From contig NW_023503501.1 of NCBI RefSeq assembly GCF_014529535.1, positions 4,966,150 through 5,030,149 of the forward strand: a DNA stretch of 64,000 nucleotides. Reading direction: 5' to 3'. The translations under genes and the position numbers were made by a program. Positions 49,621 through 64,000 of the stretch are shown here, in pieces. Every line of letters begins with the position of its first letter. The stretch's first letter is position 1. The notes below the pieces were generated by a model. The model had not been told where the DNA came from. It was given only the letters and a program-made list of their open reading frames with translations, and ran no database searches. The DNA is from Bradysia coprophila. Taxonomy: Eukaryota > Arthropoda > Insecta > Diptera > Sciaridae.

Positions 49621-51070
49621 TATATGTGGAACGATAGTGGGTGATCCCAGCTACAAGACCCCATACTCAGTTCCGTGAAACATCGAAGCTGCAGGGAAGG
49701 CGGACTCTCCGAACATCTGCTATATTTTTAGTCATAACTCTCGTGGATCTACATGCACCAAGCAGTCCCTATACTCTACCTGTAGGTCGTTCCAAGGCCG
49801 ACATTCGTATAACATTACTTTTTCTTGAGTTATTGCCGAAAAACTATGTTCGGTACCCTCTGACGAGTCTTTACTTTTGAACACTTTTCACAGAAAATAT
49901 TTTTTTTCGAAAAAGTGAAAGATACGTGTTTAAATTGAAAGACGAGACGAATCCAACGAGATATCACTCATTAAAATCGGAGACCGCTTGTTCCCAAAGT
50001 TAATAAAATCACCTGAAGTTTTGGCGATATAATAACTCGTTTTGATAGACTATTGACCAAAATTGTGAACACTTCAATTTCAAATGGAAGAAAGGGAAAA
50101 AAATTTGTTACAGCGTGGTGTGCGCCGACACGCAGCCGTTAGAAATTTGTGAAGGCGTCATAAGTAGCACCGTTAACCACTAAAATCTAAATTAGTTTCA
50201 CGCCTCAAATTAAGCTATTACCATTTTCACGCCGCATCGATGAGGAAATACTTACCGACGCACATCTCTAACTTAACTTAATACAATTTCGCTTCAAAAT
50301 TCGTTGAATCACATGTACTAAGCTTAAAGTTTCTAATGCTGTCGTAAGGCAACGACAACATTCGAATCGCCGATCCGCGTTTGTTCCGTAAATAGATCTC
50401 TGTAATATTAGATAGAATCAATCGCCAAATGTAATCAAAAGATCCAATCATTATTCGGGGGAGATTTACCAGAAGTTTATTTCGGAACTGCATATAGTTC
50501 AACACAGTTCTGCCGTAATTCGCATGACGGACTTAGTGCAAAATTTTGAAGACATTGAATGTCCCTTCGCCGTAATTTCTTCTACTTAAATGGAAGCTTT
50601 TCGAAACGCCGAAGTAAAAAAATTAATCGACATTTCACTTTAATGAAACTTGTCAGGGCCTAAAGAATTGTTTTCAAGCTTAGTGGAATCATTCCATTTT
50701 CAAAAGATTTTCCAATAAGAGTGTGCGTTGTGGATGTTATATAGGATACTATTGGCAATTTATCACAAAGAAATAATTTCAACGAGAAATTGGGTGAATA
50801 AAATCTGGTTGGTCCAGAACATCGAAAAGTTGATGCAAATTGGATCGTTTAAAAAATTTCCCTCACGAAGATGATCCGTTACGCTGGAAAAAATGCAGAC
50901 GGTATGACTCTCATGTTGCACACATTAAATGGTATATCCTTAACAACATAACAGGCAAAAGTTATGGTGCGGCAAAAAATGTGGTGCAGTCTTGATCTAG
51001 GATCGAACGCAATGACTTTAATTGATGACGTCAGACATTTGACCGTGAAAAAGATGATTTTTTAATCAAC
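49621..51070. other. Spacer, no gene seen
   Basis: AT-rich sequence without recognisable coding, RNA or repeat signal. The frame at 49641-49880 has no domain. Confidence 0.4.
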
Positions 51071-51074
51071 ACAG

Positions 51075-52020
51075 TTCAAGTGACTCTGTGGTAGAATTAG
51101 TAGAGTCGTTGGCTCCGAATAAAACGAGTCGAGTTCAATTCTCGGCTGGGACAACTTTTTTTTTTAAATTTGTTTAAATCATTTATATCGTTGTTTAATC
51201 GGATTACAACAAGTGACTCGGTGGTTGAGTTGGTAAAGCCGTTGGTTGACAGATGAAAGGAATCGAGTTCGATTCTCAGAAGATTTTTTTTATTTTTTAT
51301 TTTTTTTTTCAACATTTTCTAGAATATTTATTAGAGCTGTTATCGATCGGTTAACAGTGATCTAAGTATTTTCAACAGAATAACTCCCTAATTTATTTTG
51401 CCATTTTGCTATATACAACGACGTTACCTAGAGTTCAATATCCATTTTCGTCTGATTTATCTATAACAGAAGATCTACATGTCTGTCAAAGACACCCACT
51501 TCTGTAGTTTCTGCAAAAAGCTTCCAAATTAAAGATTAAGGTTAAAAGTAAGAAGACGAAAAAAAGAAAAGAAAAGCCATTTGCATCAAAAAGACAAACG
51601 TGCAACCACCTGCACCACAGTCTCAATGCTTCGTTGTGTCTATATTGAGCCACCTAAATACACACTTGAATCTATGAGAATTGTATGTATTTACCGATGC
51701 AATAGAGCGTGGTCCCAGACATTTTCTATCCATCAGAAGAGCCTGTGTTTTACGACTTACGAAGTGCAAATCGTAACTAATGTTCTGTTTTCGATGTCGT
51801 CCTAGCAAAAGACGAAAATGAAGGTCTATAAAATGTTGCGTGGTCTCACTCTACGGCCGCCATGATGAATTTCATGTTTCTATGACGTCAGATATTTGAC
51901 TGTGAAAGAGTAGAATATTTTGTCGGGTCTCTTCAAGCGACTCAGTGGTCGAGTTGGTAGAGTCGTTGGCTGCGAATGAAACGATTCGGGTTCGATTCTC
52001 GTCCGGAACAAATTTTTTTC
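51075..52020 (+). repeat. Three tRNA-like SINE-type units
   Basis: Units at about 51075-51165, 51210-51300 and 51935-52020 share the frame GACTC.GTGGT.GA.TTGGTA..G.CGTTGG, an internal stretch, then CGAGTTCGATTCTC or CGGGTTCGATTCTC, then a T-run. These look like Pol III A-box (TGGTCGAGTTGG) and B-box (GGTTCGATTCT) promoters of tRNA origin. No acceptor stem closes in any unit, so they are not functional tRNA genes. They are probably heads of short retroposons. Confidence 0.6.
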
Positions 52021-52072
52021 ATTTATTTCAATCGAATTTCAGTTTATAAACGAATTTTTCTATTTCTACCAG

Positions 52073-52531
52073 CAAGTCTCGGTAGCCGAGTGGGTAAGCG
52101 CGCAGATTTAGTGGTCAGATCATAGTGCTTACTCAAACGGCTATCGGGGCTACTGGAAGCGATTGTACTGTTCAGTATTTGGTTGGTGTGAGACAGATAT
52201 TGAATAGTACGTTCGCTACCGGGGAAAGGTATGTGTCGTTTCAAGTGCCCGGTTGGTTGTGTGTGTCTGGTTGTGTGAATGGATAGGTGAAGAGAGCGTA
52301 CACATTCTAAAATACGGTAGAACCAACACAGTCTACCTATAAAGTGTTGGGACGATCCGTTGTACATAGTAGCCATGTAAGGGGTGCTGTACGACAATAA
52401 TGTAGATGCCTTACTAGTATTGTAAGATGTTTATAAGTGTTGTGCAACTTTACAATGGGATGGATGAATGTGGACCCAGGGCAGTTAAAACGACAGATAT
52501 CTTTTCGCTTGTCGTTACAATTTTTTTTTTT
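52073..52531 (+). mobile_element. SINE candidate with a tRNA-Ser/Leu-like head
   Basis: The head GGTAGCCGAGTGGGTAAGCG is a typical A-box region of a tRNA with a long variable arm. A body of about 380 bp follows, with no open frame of note, and the unit closes with a run of about twenty T. An imperfect inverted pair, CGATTGTACTGTTCAGTATT and AATAGTACGTTCGCTACC, lies in the body. The oligo-T end could be a Pol III terminator. Confidence 0.5.
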
Positions 52532-54200
52532 TTTTTTTTTTATAAAATTAGAGCTCCTCATGTCTGTTGAAGCTAGCAGTTTATGTAGATCGGCCAGAGA
52601 TGATTTGTAAATCTGAAAATGATGTTTACTTCCATAGTCACCATGGTCGATCTGAAGTGGAAGAGAACACAGCGCATTGAAATAACAATAAAACTTGCAG
52701 CTTAAGCAATTTTAGTTCTCTGCGCATTTCTTTAAGAAACAATAATCGTGTCGAGGTGTAATCATTGCATCTGTTAAATATTCCTGTCGTTCGAAAAATT
52801 GTTCGGTACAATGGATTGACCTTCATTTCGTTATCGAACGTTTATTTTAGTATGTACGCAAGAGTATAATATTAATCACAAGTCATCGACTCCTTTGGTT
52901 AATGTAAAGCGTTTCGGTTTCTGTAAAAGTGTTGTGATTTAAGAGAAAGAAATCTTCACGATTTCATCATCGAAGCACAATATGGAAATAATCCTGGAAA
53001 TAATATTTCAAACAGACGGATGAAAACAAACCGGAAATTAGTTTGTTGATTCCTTTAGGACAATCTACACAATTTTCATTCATGAGCTTTAATCTCGCAC
53101 CATTTTCTAATCAATTTACAACTGTACGGATCAGTAAAACTTCATTGAATCTGTTCATGGATACAAACTCTTTCACTTCAATATTTTCATCTTCATTCCG
53201 CCATTAAAAAGCCAGAGTAGCACTGCTTCTAGCATGAACATAAGGAATATTTGGAGGCCTTGCATTTTCTCGTTAAGATGGGAGTAACTACTTCTTTGTG
53301 CGAATAAAAGCACACAGCATATACAACTGTAGACGTATACATCTTTGAAAATTTAGAGACTTTTCGACGTTGGAAAAATGCGTGTTTGTGCTAGAAGCAG
53401 TTCTATGCCAGTGCTCATTTTTGTTTAGACTATCACGGCCACTAACCACTATACTTACCGATTCATCTGTTGGTATTCTGGTTGGTGCGGCATTAACAGA
53501 AAAATCCATGATTTTCAAGTTGAGTCACTGCTCTTATTGAACATTAGTTGTGGAAAACGTTCACTGTACATCACACAACCGCACCCATGTAATGCAAAAC
53601 AGGGACTAAAATTTTCTTCTCTACTTTTACAGGCTTCGAGAGGTAAATGGGGTTTCGTTTCATCCCCTCATTCATACATTTCGTACACATCTGCGCGTTT
53701 TGATGAACAAACAAGTTGATCTTGAAAAGACTTTTGATCTTTTTTTGCTACGGAGGGGAATGGATGTGTTTTGTCTGAACATTTTCAAATGAGGGATGAG
53801 AAAAAAAACTCGGAAAAGAACCGAAAACGATTAATTTCAGATTGACAAAACCATTTTGCTGTTTCTTTTATTGCAACCAATTCCATATGCCATATATCCG
53901 TCGTTCACCAGGTGTAACAAACGACAAAGAAAAGGTCGACATAATTGAATGCGACATATACGATATTGATACTATAATTGAATGAGTATACAATTCGTAC
54001 AAAACACACGTACCGACTCAGGTACCTACCCAATTAAATTTCGATATTCCTACGGATGATGTCTCCTTATAAGAATTTCATACATGGATACACACACAAT
54101 GCATACACTTACACACACACAGTCCGCATAACTACTACAAAATTTAATTCGAAACATCATTTTTCGACGAAATTTGGTTTTAAAATTTACTCTTGGGGCG
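52532..54200. other. Spacer, one possible initiating exon
   Basis: Nothing definite apart from the short exon candidate at 53459-53509. The remainder is AT-rich with scattered small frames. Confidence 0.4.
53459..53509 (-). CDS. Possible first coding exon, 17 codons
   Basis: ATG at 53509 opens MDFSVNAAPTRIPTDES, ending in phase 0 at a consensus donor GTAAGTAT. No matching downstream exon was found on the minus strand, and the peptide belongs to no family I recognise. It is listed only because an ATG followed by an ideal donor in an otherwise empty region is the usual look of a short initiating exon. Confidence 0.25.
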
Positions 54201-54208
54201 CAATGGAC

Positions 54209-54524
54209 CAGGGCCTACTTTTTGGAAACAAATTTCTTCAATTTCTTGAAATTTCTCGAATTTTCTCGAATTTCTTAAAATTTCTCGAATTCGAGAAATT
54301 CGAGAAACTTCAAGAAACTCGAGAAATTTGTTTCTTGAAATTTCTTGAATTTCTCGAAGTTTCCCGAATTTCTTGAATTTTCTGGAATTTCTTGAAATTT
54401 CTCGAATTCGAGAAATTCAAGAAACTTTGAGAAATTCAAGAAATATTTCTCGAAATTTCTTGAATTTCTCGAAGTTTCTTGAATTTCTCGATTTTCTCTA
54501 AAAGTTTCTAAAAAGTAGGCCCTG
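54209..54524. mobile_element. 316-bp hAT-like foldback element with 8-bp duplication
   Basis: The ends are CAGGGCCTACTTTTTGGAAA and its near-perfect inverse ending TAGGCCCTG. CAATGGAC occurs directly outside both ends (54201-54208 and 54525-54532). CAGGG-type ends with an 8-bp duplication fit the hAT superfamily. The whole interior is made of short units such as AAATTTCTTG and AATTTCTCG in both orientations, so it can fold on itself. Non-coding. Confidence 0.8.
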
Positions 54525-54532
54525 CAATGGAC

Positions 54533-55004
54533 TGCAGTGATTCATTTCTAAGCCAATTTAGATTTTATACGATATGTACCGGCCGAGGTATATACTGGGC
54601 CTACTCTCGTTAGGGTTGTTCTAGGGTCAAGGCTAGAAGCTCTAACCAATGTCTATCGTATAGGGTATTATGGCCTAAATTCACATTCGTGCTCTTCTAC
54701 GTTCTGCATGTAAAACCGTTGAGCGAAACCACACCCCTCTTTTGTTTTGTTTAAAGAGTAAACGGAGAACAAACGGAGCGTAAACGGAGTGGACATCAAG
54801 CATTAGAGTGACAAAATCAAATAAGATAAACCACTGAATCTAATCCCAATCCGCAAAAATCAGTTCAAGTGCAACTAAGGCCTAATAAAAAATATAGAAA
54901 TTGAGAACGGATTTACAAAGATTCCATGAAATTCTAAAACATTCACAAAATTTTCTGTCATTTTTCGAGATTCATTTATCAGATATCACTTTGTTCGCCT
55001 ACAA
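54533..55004. other. Spacer, no gene seen
   Basis: No open frame or repeat of note between the hAT-like element and the first element of the GAGTACACAG cluster. Confidence 0.4.
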
Positions 55005-55009
55005 TTTAG

Positions 55010-55247
55010 ATGAGTACACAGTTCGTGAAAGAAATGCATGCTAAATGATGTTCGTACCAAGTTGCAAAATGCGTGAAAAATGTGTTTAATCACAGTCCAA
55101 AGTTAATTATTTACATTTAATTTTATACAAACTATGCGCTATTGGTACCTTTAGCGAAAATAATTACCAATAGCGCTGACTTTGGACTTTGATTAAACAC
55201 ATTTTCACGCATTTTGCATGCATTTTTCACCAACTGTGTATTAGCCT
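55010..55247. mobile_element. GAGTACACAG-family palindromic MITE, diverged copy
   Basis: It starts GAGTACACAGTTCGTGAAA and ends with the inverse (TTTTTCACCAACTGTGTA). Inner arms GTTTAATCACAGTCCAAAGT and its complement flank a centre with GCGCTATTGGTA and TACCAATAGCGC. It is related to the larger copies at 55599-56750 and 57959-58563. Confidence 0.65.
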
Positions 55248-55384
55248 TTTCCTCAGAATTTTTGCTGACAACAATGTTACTTGTGCAACATTTATGCTGT
55301 CGCATTCAACACATTCCATCTATAGAAATCTTTAACACAACACCGAACGAAATGTGACATTTGCCTTAAATTCCATGTTTATAT

Positions 55385-55536
55385 GGCCGAACGCACACGC
55401 GCAGTTCTGCGTTGATGGGATCGACAATTATGTTGCGTTTTCCATTGTTAAGCCTGTGGTGAATATAGAATTACAATGGAAAACTCAGCATAATTGTCGA
55501 TTCCATCAATGCAAAATTGCTCGTGTGTTTTGAGCC
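55385..55536. mobile_element. 152-bp palindromic MITE (GCGTTGATGG family)
   Basis: Two arms of about 65 bp are near-exact complements. The left includes GTTGATGGGATCGACAATTA and CGTTTTCCATTGT. The right includes ACAATGGAAAACTCAGCATA and ATTGTCGATTCCATCAATGC. A second copy at 57856-58198 is split by another element. Confidence 0.75.
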
Positions 55537-55598
55537 TATACTTTGCACAAAACAACCAAGCTACGAAGCTTCACAAGAGAGAATCTGTACTAGATGTA

Positions 55599-56750
55599 CG
55601 GTCGAGTACACAGCTGTTCTTGAAAAATGGTTGAAAAATGACTGAAAAAAGCAAACGGTTTACTGACTGAAAAATGTGTGGAAATACCTTCCACAGATAC
55701 CAATTTATAGTCTAATGGTTGCGCTATTGGTTACTTTGGTGACCAACAGCACAATATACCATTCAAATACAAATTGGTAACTTTGGACTGTAATAGACCG
55801 TGTGCTATTTTGACAAAAAAGTTTCGAATCTCAATAAAAAACAGATTTACCATGATAATCATAAGAAAAAATAATTATATTTATTTTTAAAAAATTATTT
55901 AAAATATACATTGCCATCCCGATGCCATCCGCATGGTCATATTTTTCGTAGCAGAAACTCTAAAAAATATAAATATGGGATATTATTCCACAGCTGATAG
56001 GGATATTTTCTTTGTTATTGTTTCTATGTCAACAGATTTGATGAACGGTAAAGTGCTAGCGGAAGTTAGAATTCACATCGAACGTGTAATTGGCAGAGTT
56101 TTTAACAAAAATATAGACTATAATGCACAACAAAAAAGCACTTCTGTTTGTATTAAACAAAAAAAAAAGACGCAAATTGATGCAACATCAACAAATTTAT
56201 TTCAAAATTGGAAACACAGTGCTTTCTAAACACCTTTAGCATCGCCTTTGCTGATTTATTTCAATTTCGAACAAAACGTTCCACTCAGTAGTTTTCTACT
56301 TTTTTTCCAAATTATGGACCTTTTACCCGTTAACACATAAACATTTAATAAAACATTTTGCTTTTAAGAACTCTATTGTCGACATAAGTAGTCTATCGTT
56401 TTTGTTTTTGACTGACATTTTATCAACAACGATTAAAATATCCCATTCAACGCCATTTTGGTTTTACGGTATAACTCTGGCAATTCAGAATGTGGTACTT
56501 CTTTTTAAGCGCTTAAATTTTCAAAATTTTTGTGAATCATTAATACTCAAATTAAAAATACTAACTAATATTTTTTCAGCTATTTATACATATTCGGAGT
56601 GTTTTTTCGATGTGTTCATTTGATAAAAAATAAATTAAGTCATATGAACACGGTCTATTCCACACATTTTTCAAACATTTTTCAGCTTGTGGACCGTATG
56701 CTATTTTTGAATCATTTTTCAATCATTTTTCAGGAACTGTGCACTCATCT
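55599..56750 (+). mobile_element. PIF/Harbinger-type transposon remnant
   Basis: The terminal arms are of the GAGTACACAG family: GTTGAAAAATGACTGAAAA near the left end and the inverse near 56650-56750. Inside, at about 56030-56115 (plus), the frame reads LMNGKVLAEVRIHIERVIGR. This is the RIHxERxIGR block of DDE_Tnp_4 transposases, which carries the catalytic Glu. The rest of the transposase is missing or unrecognisable, so this is a deletion derivative. Shorter GAGTACACAG copies nearby are its MITEs. One of them shows a TAA duplication, as PIF/Harbinger elements make. Confidence 0.75.
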
Positions 56751-57557
56751 TAACGTTTAGCTTCAAAATCAAACTCCATACAAATTGTATATGGAACATA
56801 GTTGATGTATTTCGATGTTACAATTCTTCACTTGTTCGAATTAATAATATTTTCTTGTTAACATATTTTCAATATTAGTTTATGATAAAAAGCGTGGCTT
56901 ACGGCAACAATATAATAATCTGTAATTTCAATGATTAATTGTGGAGAAAAAAAATGTTTGTCCATTTCGCCAACGAGAAAAAAAGGTTACAAATAAAAAC
57001 CGAAAATTCATAAATTCAAAATGTTTCTGCTTTGAGCAGATAATAGTTCATTTCATATTTTTATATAGACAAAAAAAACGATTTATCGATCAAATCTGAT
57101 TAAAATGTACAAAAGAAATATTTGTTTTTTTGAAGTTAATTTCAAGTGTGAGACATAATTTGCACAATTGGGGGTAAATAAGTAATTAACAAAAAAAAAG
57201 TAAAGAAATTCATTCGTAAAAATTACTATCTATATGTATAACTTACTTGGGTGTAATTATTTATAAATCTAAGAAAGTTTTTCGTTTGGCGCAAATTATT
57301 TCCATCTTTCATTTTAACAAACATAATTTGAAATTACAATTAATTCCCAATATTCTTCATCATCATAATCATAATCATAACTTAAATTCTTTTCACAACC
57401 GACATAAATTTTTCTTCTTTTCTTTTCATTTTGTTGAGAAAAACGGATCGACATCCAACTACTTCCCCGTAATCGGACTCGATTCTTGTATTACACAATT
57501 TTTGTTGTTTCATTTCTAAACTCATGCTATTACGTACGACACTGTTGGTGTATTCGG
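56751..57557. other. Spacer; 3' UTR of RNF111 expected near the right end
   Basis: AT-rich. The minus-strand RNF111 stop lies at 57558, so its 3' UTR runs into this stretch. No other gene is seen. Confidence 0.45.
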
Positions 57558-63189
<5,632 letters not shown>

Positions 63190-63809
63190 TTTCCGTATGT
63201 ATTTACTTGTCAAAGCACACACATTCACTAATTTCAAATAAAGTTTATTTTACTGCTTCGTCGATAACGAATCAATTCCACATCGGAAGTGAAATCATTT
63301 CAAATCAGGATTCCGTGGAATCACAGCGAATTTCCGTGAATTCGCTTTTTTCCCTTCTTTTTTTGTTAGATCATAAAGGGAGAACAATAAGAAGTCTTCG
63401 ATAAACGTAGGAAGAAATTTGTAAAGTTTTTCGATTGATTAAAACGGCTTGTATTTACTGGACATTAATTTTAAATTTACAAAATTAAAAGTTCTGATAG
63501 GTCGTGACACTGATTTCGATTATTTTACGTACATTTTAATCAATTTCTATCAAAAAAGTATGATAAGCAATCCTACATTTCTATTTATTTGCTGTCACAA
63601 TTGTTGTTTTGTCAGCCGCCAGGTGTCTCCTAAGTCGTTATTTACGTACGGCCTCTAACGACGGTAACGGGAAATTTATTCAAAAAACCTTTCACAGAGA
63701 TGTTACAAAAATTTAATGATATCAAAATTCAAATCATGTTGATTTTAATTAAAAGTTGGATATCTGGTCCTTACTTTGGACCAAATATCTAACTTTTAAT
63801 TTTTATATA
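63190..63809. other. Upstream region of RNF111 with a hairpin
   Basis: This should carry the RNF111 promoter and 5' UTR. A hairpin of 23-bp arms (63748-63770 and 63778-63800, two mismatches that would be G-U pairs in RNA) with a 7-nt loop lies near its end. No coding sequence is seen. Confidence 0.5.
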
Positions 63810-63928
63810 CAGTGGTTAAGGAGAGCGAAAACCAGTTAAATTTAATTGGTCTCGGGGTCAGCTGTCAAATATTCATCAATGAGACCAGTTTAAACAAAGT
63901 GGTCAAAAATCGATCTCCTTAAACACTG
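63810..63928. mobile_element. 119-bp MITE with TA duplication (Tc1/mariner-like)
   Basis: The ends are CAGTGGTTAAGGAGA and the inverse TCTCCTTAAACACTG. TA flanks both sides (63808-63809 and 63929-63930). Inner arms ACCAGTTAAATTTAATTGGT and GAGACCAGTTTAAAC also pair. Non-coding. Confidence 0.75.
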
Positions 63929-64000
63929 TATAAACACTGAAGGCGCAGTTACGCAGTTGAATTTAGTTTAGTTATGATGCATATATATTGAATTCGTTTG

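Noticed and set aside
52073-52150. Functional tRNA-Ser or tRNA-Leu gene
   Set aside because: Only the D-arm/A-box region is tRNA-like; no closing acceptor stem and no proper T-arm.

Overview
This is AT-rich animal nuclear DNA, almost certainly from an insect and most likely a fly of the lower Diptera. The evidence is short phase-consistent introns with GT-AG borders, insect-type orthologues (an Lnk/SH2B adaptor, a signal peptide peptidase-like 3 protease, the bicistronic Sloth1/Sloth2 micropeptide pair, Sgt, an alkaline ceramidase, a CYP4-like P450 and an Arkadia/RNF111 E3 ligase) and a very dense load of small inverted-repeat elements. Species and family are inference. All gene models were spliced by eye, and each complete model closes in frame over all its exons.

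Layout. 1-1.5 kb: first coding exon of an SH2B/Lnk adaptor on the minus strand, running off the left edge. 2-10 kb: AT-rich spacer with foldback repeats. 10-15.2 kb: a complete SPPL3 gene (minus, six coding exons, 398 aa) whose last intron carries a P-superfamily DNA transposon (10125-13552). The transposon has perfect 56-bp ends, a perfect 8-bp target duplication and an apparently uninterrupted five-exon, 838-aa transposase gene on the opposite strand. 17.8-21.4 kb: a cupin-like secreted-protein gene, a retroelement fossil and a 1.5-kb foldback element built from dozens of copies of a 13-bp palindrome. 22.1-26.2 kb: a small membrane protein gene (minus), the sloth1-sloth2 dicistron (plus) and a secreted PEBP protein (minus). 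28.6-30.2 kb: Sgt co-chaperone (minus, six coding exons). 35.1-35.9 kb: intronless alkaline ceramidase. 38.2-40.5 kb: P450 with nine coding exons. 45.4-47.0 kb: endocytic-type adaptor with two SH3 domains. 47-57 kb: repeat-rich spacer containing an inverted-repeat element with 153-bp tandem repeats, tRNA-derived SINE-like units, a hAT-like foldback element with an 8-bp duplication, and a cluster of PIF/Harbinger-type elements. 57.6-63.2 kb: Arkadia/RNF111 with 13 coding exons and the RING tail separated by a 2.3-kb intron full of MITEs.

The host genes do not form one pathway. The exception is sloth1 and sloth2, whose products both serve mitochondrial complex III assembly and which lie 27 nt apart in one apparent transcript unit. 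The strongest unusual signals are the seemingly whole P element inside SPPL3, the ACGATA-N-TATCGT palindrome element, nested MITEs with readable insertion order, and a dispersed repeat with a TATA-like box that recurs about ten times.
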